Below, piece by piece: positions 1 to 5,361 of a stretch of 5,361 nt of DNA. Numbering within the stretch: position 1 is the first letter of the stretch; each line of letters opens with the position of its first letter. The position numbers and the translations under genes were made by a program. Below the pieces are notes generated by a model. It ran no database searches and was not told where the DNA came from. It saw only the letters and a program-made list of their open reading frames with translations. Origin of the DNA: Vicinamibacteria bacterium (lineage in GTDB: Bacteria; Acidobacteriota; Vicinamibacteria; Vicinamibacterales; 2-12-FULL-66-21); NCBI GenBank assembly GCA_025937075.1, contig JAICSD010000327.1:1-5361 (forward strand). Direction: 5' to 3'.

Positions 1-2
1 CG

Positions 3-35
3 CCCGCCAGCAGCGACGCCAAGAAGAACGAATAA
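3..35 (+). CDS. Possible C-terminal end of an upstream plus-strand gene (partial)
   Basis: Frame 3 reads ten codons, PASSDAKKNE, and then a TAA at 33-35. The stretch is Ala/Ser/Lys rich, which suits a disordered C-terminal tail. No stop interrupts the frame from the window edge, but ten codons are too few to prove coding or to suggest a function. If real, the gene would be convergent with galU, and the hairpin-forming repeat at 48-150 would lie between the two gene ends, where a shared terminator would be expected. The alternative is that these bases are simply intergenic. Confidence 0.35.
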   Translation, partial: PASSDAKKNE

Positions 36-47
36 GGAGATCGGGGA

Positions 48-127
48 CAACTGCACAACTACACAACCTCCAACTGCTCAAGGCAGCAGTTGGGAGTTGG
101 GAATTTCGGTTGTGTAGTTGGTAGTTG
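48..127. repeat. Long imperfect inverted repeat, possible bidirectional terminator
   Basis: Bases 56-68 and 108-120 are perfect 13-base reverse complements. The pairing continues outward to 48-54 with 121-127, with one bulged A at 55 and one G-T wobble. Inside this lies a second perfect 9-base stem, 70-78 with 85-93, with a 6-base loop. The whole can fold as a roughly 20-bp outer stem, an asymmetric internal loop (94-107) and a 9-bp tip. It sits between galU (stop at 152) and the possible upstream gene end at 35, so a terminator or mRNA-stabilising 3' structure is plausible. No run of T follows on either side, so it is not a classic intrinsic terminator. Confidence 0.6.
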
Positions 128-150
128 GTAGTTGCGTAATTGCGTAGTTG
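114..150 (+). repeat. Short tandem repeat of GTAGTTG units
   Basis: Five near-identical 7-base units occur in a row. GTAGTTG begins at 114, 121, 128 and 144, with a GTAATTG variant at 136, and single C spacers precede the last two. The same GTTG core also appears at 89, 96 and 109. Its complement CAAC appears at 48, 56, 64 and 71, so the left half of the spacer is a mirror-orientation array of the right half. The spacing of about 7-8 bases is kept throughout. The array ends right at the galU stop codon. Confidence 0.75.
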
Positions 151-151
151 T

Positions 152-1039
152 CTATTTAGCCACCGGATCCAGCATCCCGCGCAGATACTCCGTGAACGGC
201 TCGCGCAGGTCCGGGCGGCGGAGCGCGAAATAGACCACGGCTTTCAGGAATCCGAGCTTGTTGCCGGTGTCGTGGCGTACGCCTTCGATCCGGCAGCCGT
301 AGATGGGCCGCTTCTTCAGCAGCTTCCGCAGTGCGTTCGTGAGCTGGATTTCGCCGGTGCGATCTTTCTCCCGCGCGGTCTCCTCGAGCGCAGGGAAGAT
401 ATCGGGTGTCAGCACGTAGCGGCCGATGATGGCGAGGTCCGACGGCGCTTCGCCGCGCGGCGGCTTCTCGACCATGTCGTGAATGCGGTAAACGCCGGGC
501 CGGATTTCCTCGGCATCGACGATGCCGTAGGAGCTGACGCTGGCAGCGGGAACCTGTTCGATCGCGAGAACCGGGCCGCCGAGTTCCTCGAACACGTCGA
601 TCATCTGCTTGAGCGCAGGCGGATCCGCATCGATCACGTCGTCTGCCAGGATCACGGCGAACGGCTCGTTGCCGACGAGCGGCTGCGTGACGAGAACGGC
701 GTGGCCGAGGCCGAGCGGCTCTCCCTGCCGCACGTACGAGACGCTGATCAGGTTCGAGATCTTCCGGATCTCTTCGAGGAGTTCGGTCTTGCCGCGCGCC
801 TCGAGAAACGTTTCCAGCTCGAAGGCGACGTCGAAGTGATCTTCGATCGCGTTCTTGCCGCGGCCGGTGACCAGGATGATGTTGTCGGCCCCTGACGCGA
901 GCGCTTCCTCGACGCCGTACTGAATGATCGGCTTGTCCACGAGCGGCAGCATCTCTTTCGGCTGCGCTTTCGTCGCGGGAAGGAAGCGTGTGCCGAGTCC
1001 CGCCGCAGGAAACACCGCCTTGCGCACCGCGTGCGTCAT
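152..1039 (-). CDS. galU: UTP--glucose-1-phosphate uridylyltransferase
   Basis: This enzyme makes UDP-glucose and pyrophosphate from UTP and glucose-1-phosphate in the cytoplasm, feeding envelope polysaccharide, glycan and galactose metabolism. The 295-residue length is normal for bacterial GalU. The N-terminal nucleotide-binding signature GLGTRFLPATK starts at residue 14 and is followed by KEM at 28-30. Further family blocks are GEPLGLGHAVL (106-116), the metal-site region LADDVID (131-137), YGIVD (171-175), the VEKP Lys at 192, GEIQLTNAL (229-237) and GNKLGFLKA (259-267). I chose the ATG at 1039 because the family motif begins a few residues later. An in-frame ATG at 1051 would add four residues (MIAG). 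Neither start has a clear Shine-Dalgarno site. The stop is TAG at 152-154. The gene is divergent from serS, with which it shares an extremely short start region. It looks complete and intact. Confidence 0.96.
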   Translation of the reverse strand: MTHAVRKAVFPAAGLGTRFLPATKAQPKEMLPLVDKPIIQYGVEEALASGADNIILVTGRGKNAIEDHFDVAFELETFLEARGKTELLEEIRKISNLISVSYVRQGEPLGLGHAVLVTQPLVGNEPFAVILADDVIDADPPALKQMIDVFEELGGPVLAIEQVPAASVSSYGIVDAEEIRPGVYRIHDMVEKPPRGEAPSDLAIIGRYVLTPDIFPALEETAREKDRTGEIQLTNALRKLLKKRPIYGCRIEGVRHDTGNKLGFLKAVVYFALRRPDLREPFTEYLRGMLDPVAK

Positions 1040-1046
1040 GCCCGCG

Positions 1047-1052
1047 ATCATA
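1047..1052 (-). promoter_or_regulatory. Candidate -10 box for a leaderless galU transcript
   Basis: On the minus strand, bases 1052-1047 read TATGAT, close to the sigma-70 -10 consensus. The galU ATG at 1039 begins 7 bases after its end, about where transcription would start. This would fit a leaderless mRNA and explain the lack of a Shine-Dalgarno site. No convincing -35 box is seen about 17 bases upstream, inside the first serS codons. This is an inference from one short motif. Confidence 0.3.
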
Positions 1053-1053
1053 T

Positions 1054-1057
1054 AGGA
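1054..1057 (+). promoter_or_regulatory. Ribosome binding site of serS
   Basis: AGGA lies 7 bases before the serS ATG at 1065, a good spacing, and supports that start codon. The site lies in the galU/serS start-to-start gap. The overlapping hexamer TAGGAT (1053-1058) could alternatively be read as a -10 element, so the assignment as a ribosome binding site is likely but not exclusive. Confidence 0.6.
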
Positions 1058-1064
1058 TTTATCG

Positions 1065-2369
1065 ATGCTCGACCCTGCCTACCTCCGCGATCGCATCGAG
1101 GAGTTGCGCGCCGCGCTGCGCCGTCGCGGCCTGGATCCGGAACCGCTGGTCGGGCCGCTGGTCGAGCTGGAAACCCGTCGTCGCGCGCTGATCCCCGAAG
1201 TCGAGACGCTCAAGCGCGAGCAGAACGCGTCGAGCGCCGAGGTCGCGCAGGCCAAGCGCGAAGGGCGCGATCCGTCGGCGATCTTCGCCGCCAACAAGGA
1301 GCGCGCGCACAAAATCAAGCAGCTCGAAGCAGAGCTCGAGGACGTCGAACGGCGCCGCCACGACGCGATGCTCATGGTCCCGAACGTGCCGGACGGCTCC
1401 GTCCCCGTCGGCGCGAGCGCGGCCGCGAACAAAGAGGTGCGCCGGCACGGAGCGCCGCGGTCGTTTTCGTTTCCGCCCAAGCCGCACTGGGACATCGGAA
1501 CGGGACTGGGGATTCTGGACTTCGAGCGCGCGACCCGGATGTCGGGCGCGCGGTTTTCCGTGTTGATGGGCGGAGGCGCACGGCTTGCGCGCGCGCTCAT
1601 CAATTTCATGCTCGATCTCCACACGCGCCTGCACCGCTACACCGAAGTCGAGCCGCCCTTCCTCGTCAACGCCGACGCGCTGCGCGGCACGGGGAACCTG
1701 CCCAAGTTCGAGCAGGACCTCTTCAGGATTGCAGGTGACTGGGATTTGTTTCTGATCCCGACCGCGGAAGTGCCGCTGACGAATCTGCATCGCGGCGAGA
1801 TCCTCGACGGACGGGAGTTGCCACTTCGATATACGGCTTACACGCCGTGCTTCCGAAGCGAGGCGGGCTCCTATGGTGCGGACGTCCGCGGACTGATCCG
1901 GCAGCACCAGTTCGACAAGGTCGAGCTCGTGAAATTCGCGACGCCGGATTCGTCGTACACGGAACTCGAAAAGCTGACCGCGGACGCGGAAGAAGTCCTC
2001 GAGCGCCTGGAGCTGCCCTATCGGACGATGCTGCTTTGTACCGGGGATATGGGCTTCGCGTCGGCGAAAACGTATGACATCGAGGTCTGGCTCCCGAGCC
2101 AGGAGACCTATCGAGAGATCTCGTCGTGCAGCAACACCGAGGCGTTCCAGGCGCGCCGCGCCAACATCCGTTTCCGCGCCGAGGGCACCGGCAAAGCGGA
2201 GTTCGTGCACACGCTGAACGGCTCCGGGCTCGCCGTCGGCCGCACGTTGATCGCGATTCTGGAGAACTATCAGGAAGCGGACGGATCCGTCACGATTCCG
2301 ACCGCGCTGCGGCCGTTCATGGGTGGAGAAGAGCGGCTGACCGCCGGAAGCGGCTCCCCGGTCGCGTGA
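1065..2369 (+). CDS. serS: Serine--tRNA ligase
   Basis: This is a class II aminoacyl-tRNA synthetase that charges tRNA-Ser (and tRNA-Sec where present) with serine through seryl-adenylate; it acts as a cytoplasmic homodimer. Residues 1-105 are rich in Arg/Glu/Leu heptads and form the antiparallel coiled-coil arm that grips the long variable arm of the tRNA. The catalytic core follows: the motif 1 region near 158-200 ([10 protein letters not shown]), [11 protein letters not shown] at 210-220, the serine-binding TAE at 233-235, motif 2 with FRSEAG at 263-268, EISSCSN at 351-357, and motif 3 around [10 protein letters not shown] (385-394) with Arg393. All key residues are present. The 434-residue length is usual for bacterial SerRS. 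The ATG at 1065 is preceded by AGGA at 1054-1057 and gives the standard N-terminus (MLDP). The gene is monocistronic within the window: it is divergent from galU and convergent with the chemotaxis operon. The stop is TGA at 2367-2369. Confidence 0.98.
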   Translation: MLDPAYLRDRIEELRAALRRRGLDPEPLVGPLVELETRRRALIPEVETLKREQNASSAEVAQAKREGRDPSAIFAANKERAHKIKQLEAELEDVERRRHDAMLMVPNVPDGSVPVGASAAANKEVRRHGAPRSFSFPPKPHWDIGTGLGILDFERATRMSGARFSVLMGGGARLARALINFMLDLHTRLHRYTEVEPPFLVNADALRGTGNLPKFEQDLFRIAGDWDLFLIPTAEVPLTNLHRGEILDGRELPLRYTAYTPCFRSEAGSYGADVRGLIRQHQFDKVELVKFATPDSSYTELEKLTADAEEVLERLELPYRTMLLCTGDMGFASAKTYDIEVWLPSQETYREISSCSNTEAFQARRANIRFRAEGTGKAEFVHTLNGSGLAVGRTLIAILENYQEADGSVTIPTALRPFMGGEERLTAGSGSPVA

Positions 2370-2387
2370 CCACCCTCGGTGTTGATC

Positions 2388-2428
2388 GGTCTGGCCGACT
2401 CGCCAGGCCCGGCCGCTACCGGCGGCCG
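2388..2428. terminator. Two adjacent GC-rich hairpins between convergent genes
   Basis: Bases 2388-2395 pair with 2402-2409 (8 pairs including one G-T, 6-base loop). Directly beside them, 2410-2416 pair with 2422-2428 (7 perfect pairs, 5-base loop). The pair lies in the 46-base gap between the serS stop (2369) and the kinase stop (2416-2418), which the second hairpin spans. This is where transcripts from both directions must end. No T tract follows on either strand, so termination might be weak, Rho-assisted, or not their role at all. Hairpins of this size also arise by chance in GC-rich DNA. Confidence 0.3.
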
Positions 2429-4011
2429 CGTTTCGAGGTGACCCTCAAGAGTGCGTCGACGAGGGCGTCCGGCGGCACCGGCTTTACGAGACAGGCACGG
2501 AACGCGGGCGACAGCGCATACTGGCGTTCCGACGGATTGCGGTACGGCGCGAGCGCGATGACAGCCACATCGCCATCGCGTCCCGATGGCGCGAGCGAAA
2601 CATGTTCGAGCAGACGGCCGCCATCCTCCTCCGCGAGCGTCGCATCCACGATCACTGCAGCAATCTCCTGCGCGTTTTCCGCGATCGCGTCCAGCACCGC
2701 GACTCCGCCCGCGGTCGAGTCGGCCTGAAGCACCTCGGCGCCGTACTGCTGCAGCGCCACGGCCATCATCTCGCGGCTGTCTTTCTCGCGTTCCACGACG
2801 AGCACTCGAACGCCGTGCAGCATCTGCTCGGTCGAGTCCTGCGAGAAGGTGTTGCGCGCCGCCTCAGGCATGACCGGAAGTCTCACCGTAAACGTGCTGC
2901 CGACGCCGACGGTGCTCGTGGCTGATACGGAGCCGCCGTGCAACTCCACGAGCTGCCGCACGAGCGGCAGGCCGAGCCCGAGTCCGCCCTGGCGCCGGCT
3001 CGCTGACGCATGCGCCTGCCGAAAGCGCTCGAACATGTGCGGCAGGAACTCTGGATCGATTCCGATCCCGGTGTCGGAGATGATGATCTGCAGCGCCTCG
3101 TCCGTGCGATCGAACGCGATCCGGACGTGGCCGCCGGGCTCGGTGAACTTGATCGCGTTCGACAGCAGGTTCCAGATAATCTGCTGAAGCCGATCGGGGT
3201 CGCCCGCCACCCATGTCTCACCTACCGACAAGTTCGGTTCGATCCGGATCTCCTTCGCGAGCGCGGTGGGCGCGACGACGTCGAGTGCGGCCTGCGCGAC
3301 GGTGAGCACGTTTACGGGCTGCACGTCGATGCGGAGCTTGCCGCTCATGATGCGCGCCATGTCGAGCATGTCCTCGACCATGTGCATCTGGGCGACGGCG
3401 TTGCGATCGATGACTTCCAGCGCGCGTCGTCTGAGCGCCTGGTCCACGTCGCGCGCCAGCAGAATCTTCGTCCACCCCAGCACCGCGTTGAGCGGCGTCC
3501 GGATCTCGTGCGAGAGCGTTGCGAGGAACTCGTCTTTCGTGCGAAGCGCATCCTCCGCGACCACGCGCGCGAATTCCGCCGCCTCGATCTGATGCCGCAG
3601 CTCGCGTTCCGTCGCCACGCGCTCGGAGACGTCCTCGATCGACGTGATCGTGCCGGCGACCCGGTCGTCGATCAGCAGGGGCGCGATCCGGGCCGTTTGC
3701 GCCGGTTCGGGGGCGTCCGCCCTCGCGGGGATGAGGAACTTGTGAAACGTGTAGGCCAGGACGCGCGACTCCCCGGCCAGCGCGGCGCGGTAATGGGCTT
3801 CGAATCCGCGGAGCGCGATCTCCGGAAAAACGTCGAACAGGCGCCGGCCGACGGCGGCGTCGGCTGCGACACCGGAGTGCTGCTCCAGCCAGCCGTTCCA
3901 GCTGCGCACGCGCAGCTCGGCGTCAGTCGTGAAAATGCCCTGCGAGGCGAGGTCCTTCAGCCACCGGAGCGTGGCGGCGCTCAGCAGCTCGCGATCGTCT
4001 TCCGGGTTCAC
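2416..4011 (-). CDS. Soluble PAS-domain histidine kinase with C-terminal degenerate receiver
   Basis: This is a cytoplasmic two-component sensor kinase of 531 residues with no membrane segment or signal peptide. Domain order: a PAS domain (about 15-130) with TTDAELRVRSWNGW; a short coiled linker; HisKA (about 160-228) with the H box SHEIRTPLN and His168; HATPase_c (about 265-382) with N box NLLSNAIKF, G1 DTGIGI (Asp313), F box FERFRQ, and G2 GGLGLGLPLVRQL. A receiver follows (about 400-525). It keeps the acceptor Asp456 (IVDATLAEEDG) and Lys510 (LVKP). The usual acidic pair is Glu407-Arg408 (VVEREKD), and the Thr/Ser switch position is Ala488 (IALAPY), so normal phosphorylation is doubtful. 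Start: I chose the GTG at 4011, because it overlaps the cheC stop as GTGA and has GGGAAG 7 bases upstream. A GTG at 4026 would add five residues. It is the last gene of the che operon. The PAS ligand cannot be told from sequence; the likely target is the neighbouring CheY. Confidence 0.93.
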   Translation of the reverse strand: MNPEDDRELLSAATLRWLKDLASQGIFTTDAELRVRSWNGWLEQHSGVAADAAVGRRLFDVFPEIALRGFEAHYRAALAGESRVLAYTFHKFLIPARADAPEPAQTARIAPLLIDDRVAGTITSIEDVSERVATERELRHQIEAAEFARVVAEDALRTKDEFLATLSHEIRTPLNAVLGWTKILLARDVDQALRRRALEVIDRNAVAQMHMVEDMLDMARIMSGKLRIDVQPVNVLTVAQAALDVVAPTALAKEIRIEPNLSVGETWVAGDPDRLQQIIWNLLSNAIKFTEPGGHVRIAFDRTDEALQIIISDTGIGIDPEFLPHMFERFRQAHASASRRQGGLGLGLPLVRQLVELHGGSVSATSTVGVGSTFTVRLPVMPEAARNTFSQDSTEQMLHGVRVLVVEREKDSREMMAVALQQYGAEVLQADSTAGGVAVLDAIAENAQEIAAVIVDATLAEEDGGRLLEHVSLAPSGRDGDVAVIALAPYRNPSERQYALSPAFRACLVKPVPPDALVDALLRVTSKRGRR

Positions 4012-4619
4012 GAGCGCGCTTCCCACTGTTCGACAGCCTGAATCAGGCGATCGAGAGAGGCCACGCTGAGGACGATGACGAGATATCCGGTGACCTCGGC
4101 CTCCCGCAGCCGGAAGCCGGCGTGCACGACGAGCGCGTATCTGAGCCCCTCCCGGTTGACGATCAAGGACTTCAGAACGGCCTGCAGCGTGTCGAGATTC
4201 AGTTGAGGAACGGAAAACGAGACCTGCACCTGCAGGATGTTGCCAAAGGTCCCGAGGCAGGCGTTGAGGAGGATGTTGCCGACTTCGGTCAGGACTTCGC
4301 GGGCCGAGGCGTCGAAGGGGAGCGGCAGGGGCGGCTCGTTCGTGAGCAACTGCTTCAGCATGCCCGCTGCCGAGTAATCGAGCACGAGCAGCGCATCACC
4401 CGCGACGGGACCGGAGAAAATCTGGTGGACGCTCGCAACCTGGTCCGACACGAGCTGCCTGAGGGCGCTATCGACGGCCGAGATCGGATGCACCGAGACT
4501 TGCGGCACCTCGAGCACCACACGATGCCCCGTCAGCTGCGACAGCGACGCGGCCGCGCGTCCGAACCCGATGTTCAGCAGTTCGATCAGCGCGTCGTGCT
4601 GCGAGGCGGTCAAGTCCAT
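4008..4619 (-). CDS. cheC: CheC-type CheY-P phosphatase
   Basis: CheC proteins (CheC/CheX/FliY family) dephosphorylate CheY-P and end the chemotaxis signal; some also bind the receptor deamidase CheD. The 203-residue length matches CheC. The family signature [D/S]xxxExxN(x22)P occurs twice. The first copy is exact: Asp9, Glu13, Asn16 and Pro39, in the context LIELLNIGFGRAAASLSQL. The second is Glu112, Asn115 and Pro138, in LTEVGNILLNACLG, with Glu108 at the leading acidic position. Both phosphatase sites therefore look intact, as in true CheC; CheX has one. The start is ATG at 4619, preceded by GAAAGG with 8-base spacing. Its A overlaps the last base of the cheY stop (TGATG). The stop TGA overlaps the kinase start. 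Its location directly after the single-domain receiver suggests that receiver is its substrate. No CheD is visible in the window. The protein is soluble, with no membrane segment. Confidence 0.93.
   Translation of the reverse strand: MDLTASQHDALIELLNIGFGRAAASLSQLTGHRVVLEVPQVSVHPISAVDSALRQLVSDQVASVHQIFSGPVAGDALLVLDYSAAGMLKQLLTNEPPLPLPFDASAREVLTEVGNILLNACLGTFGNILQVQVSFSVPQLNLDTLQAVLKSLIVNREGLRYALVVHAGFRLREAEVTGYLVIVLSVASLDRLIQAVEQWEARS
4019..4024 (-). promoter_or_regulatory. Ribosome binding site of the histidine kinase gene
   Basis: The minus strand reads GGGAAG, ending 7 bases before the GTG at 4011. It lies inside the last cheC codons and supports the GTG that overlaps the cheC stop codon over the in-frame GTG at 4026, which has only a weakly placed AGG upstream. 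Confidence 0.5.
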
Positions 4620-4987
4620 CAGGATCGCCTTTCGAGTGCCGAGGAGACGCTGTCCACGATCTGCTGTGGTCCGACCGGCTTGTTCAGGAAGGCCACCCCG
4701 CCCGCATCGCGCACGAGGTCCTGGGAAGACGTTTGCACGTCGGCCGAGACGACGATGATGCGCGCCGCCGGGTCGAGCTCGCGAAGTTTCGCGAGCACCT
4801 CAAGGCCGTACATGCCCTTCATGACGAGGTCCAGCAGCACGACGTCGGGCTTGTCGAGAGCGTAGCGTTCGAGTGCCGAGAGCCCGTCTTCCGCTTCGAC
4901 CACATCGTATCCGGCGTGCTCGAGCGCGCGCCGGGCGCTGCGGCGCGCGAGCGCCGAATCATCGACCAGCAGCACTTTCGGGTTCAT
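4619..4987 (-). CDS. cheY: Single-domain response regulator, CheY type
   Basis: This is a stand-alone receiver of 122 residues with no output domain, as in CheY, which carries the phosphoryl group from a kinase to the flagellar motor or another target. All phosphorylation residues are present: acidic pair Asp9-Asp10 (LLVDDS), acceptor Asp53 (VVLLDLVM), switch Ser81 (IIVVSAD) and Lys103 (FLNKPVG). The usual MPxMDG loop after the acceptor Asp reads MKGMYG, with Lys57 in place of Pro, a mild departure. The ATG at 4987 overlaps the cheB stop as ATGA, with GGAA 5 bases upstream. The stop TGA overlaps the cheC ATG. Being between cheB and cheC makes a chemotaxis CheY the natural reading. A general single-domain receiver serving the adjacent kinase is the alternative, and both could be true. 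Confidence 0.93.
   Translation of the reverse strand: MNPKVLLVDDSALARRSARRALEHAGYDVVEAEDGLSALERYALDKPDVVLLDLVMKGMYGLEVLAKLRELDPAARIIVVSADVQTSSQDLVRDAGGVAFLNKPVGPQQIVDSVSSALERRS
4628..4633 (-). promoter_or_regulatory. Ribosome binding site of cheC
   Basis: The minus strand reads GAAAGG, 8 bases before the cheC ATG. It lies within the last codons of the receiver gene, as expected for a coupled operon, and confirms the chosen start. Confidence 0.55.
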
Positions 4988-5361
4988 ACGCGTTCCATGA
5001 TTGCGGCCGCCATGCCGTCGAGCGGGACGACCTCATCGGCCAGCCCGGCTTCGACGACGGCCCTGGGCATCCCATACACTACGCAGCTCTCCTCGGCCTC
5101 CGCAAGGATATTCCCCCCGCGCGATTTGATCCATCCGGCGCCCTCACGCCCGTCAGATCCCATCCCCGTCATGACGACGCCGAGCACGCCGCTACCGAAT
5201 GTCTGCGCGGCCGATTGAAAGAGAACGTCCACGGAAGGGCGATGCGCCGTGTCGAGCGGTGTGAGATCCAGGCCCGTCGTGATGCCGGTCCGGTTCCGCC
5301 GGAAGACGAGATGCCGTCCCGCAGGTGCCAGATACACCGTGCCCGCCCTCACCTCGTCTCC
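4984..5361 (-). CDS. cheB: Chemotaxis protein-glutamate methylesterase CheB, C-terminal part (partial at window edge)
   Basis: CheB removes methyl groups from chemoreceptor glutamates and deamidates glutamines during adaptation. The reading frame is open to the window edge, so only about 125 C-terminal residues of the methylesterase domain are seen. The initiation-like GTG at 5352 is internal, since in-frame codons GDE precede it and the family motif GTVYLAPAGRHL runs through it. Other blocks are RPSVDVLFQSAA, VVMTGMGSDGREG, whose Asp (codon 5152-5154) corresponds to the catalytic Asp286 of the enterobacterial enzyme, and VVYGMPRAVVEAGLADEVVPL near the end. The catalytic Ser and His and the N-terminal receiver domain, if present, lie outside the window, so whether this is a full CheB or a receiver-less form cannot be said. 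Its TGA stop overlaps the receiver start. Upstream che genes (cheR, cheA, cheW, receptors) are expected beyond the edge. Confidence 0.93.
   Translation of the reverse strand, partial: GDEVRAGTVYLAPAGRHLVFRRNRTGITTGLDLTPLDTAHRPSVDVLFQSAAQTFGSGVLGVVMTGMGSDGREGAGWIKSRGGNILAEAEESCVVYGMPRAVVEAGLADEVVPLDGMAAAIMERV

Noticed and set aside
34..39. AAGGAG, a strong Shine-Dalgarno-like string just after the TAA at 33-35
   Set aside because: No ATG, GTG or TTG at a suitable distance opens a plausible reading frame into the repeat region, so it probably has no role as a ribosome binding site.
48..150. CRISPR array
   Set aside because: The repeat units are only 7-8 bases with no spacers of 25-40 bases and are partly inverted, which does not fit CRISPR.
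140..895. Plus-strand open frame opposite galU
   Set aside because: galU on the other strand is fully supported by motifs; this frame starts inside the repeat array and has no recognisable domain.
1059..2210. A minus-strand open frame of 383 codons opposite serS
   Set aside because: It overlaps an unmistakable serS over nearly its full length. Its product has no family features and looks like a GC-driven shadow frame.
3010..4041. A long plus-strand open frame of 343 codons opposite the kinase gene
   Set aside because: It is antisense to a kinase with all conserved motifs. The protein is Arg/Asp/Val rich with no recognisable domain, as typical of mirror frames in GC-rich genes.
4122..5218. 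Two plus-strand open frames (4122-4865 and 4733-5218) opposite cheC, cheY and cheB
   Set aside because: They cross the coupled gene junctions of a clear operon on the other strand and resemble no family.
4984..5352. A complete short gene starting with GTG at 5352
   Set aside because: In-frame codons continue to the window edge, and the CheB family motif runs across the GTG, so it is an internal codon of a longer truncated gene.

Overview
The window is a high-GC, gene-dense bacterial segment. It carries two housekeeping genes followed by the tail of a chemotaxis operon. The high GC content, the use of GTG as a start, the cytoplasmic PAS/HisKA/HATPase/receiver kinase style, and short GTAGTTG repeats between genes would fit an Acidobacteriota-type soil or sediment bacterium. 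That placement is an impression, not a measurement; other high-GC phyla, such as the delta-proteobacterial lineages, are possible.

Left part (1-2369). The first 35 bases may hold the last ten codons of a plus-strand gene. Next is a 116-base spacer (36-151) built almost entirely of phased CAAC/GTTG units that fold into a long hairpin. On the minus strand lies galU, encoding UTP--glucose-1-phosphate uridylyltransferase, with a tail-to-tail orientation toward the spacer. It is divergent from serS (plus strand, 1065-2369), encoding seryl-tRNA synthetase. Only about 13-25 bases separate the two start codons, so the promoters must sit inside each other's coding sequence or the mRNAs must have almost no leader.

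Right part (2416-5361, minus strand, transcribed right to left). The order is cheB (only the C-terminal part of the methylesterase domain is inside the window), a single-domain CheY-type receiver, a CheC-type phosphatase, and a soluble PAS-HisKA-HATPase-REC histidine kinase. All junctions are overlapping stop/start codons (ATGA, TGATG and GTGA), so the four genes are very probably one translationally coupled operon. It runs convergently into serS across a 46-base gap containing two back-to-back GC-rich hairpins.

Reading of the system. CheB adapts chemoreceptors by demethylation, CheY carries the phosphoryl signal, and CheC (both phosphatase active sites intact by motif) would remove it. The added kinase has an intact catalytic core. 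Its C-terminal receiver keeps the phospho-acceptor Asp and the Lys but has lost the acidic pair and the Thr/Ser switch residue, so it looks like a degenerate receiver. The operon tail therefore seems to be a CheY/CheC phosphorelay module with its own soluble sensor kinase. The most notable observations are this degenerate receiver, the kinase-CheC-CheY linkage, the GTAGTTG repeat hairpin and the ultra-compact galU/serS divergent start region. I see no mobile element, CRISPR array, tRNA or rRNA. There is no gene-free stretch longer than 300 bases.
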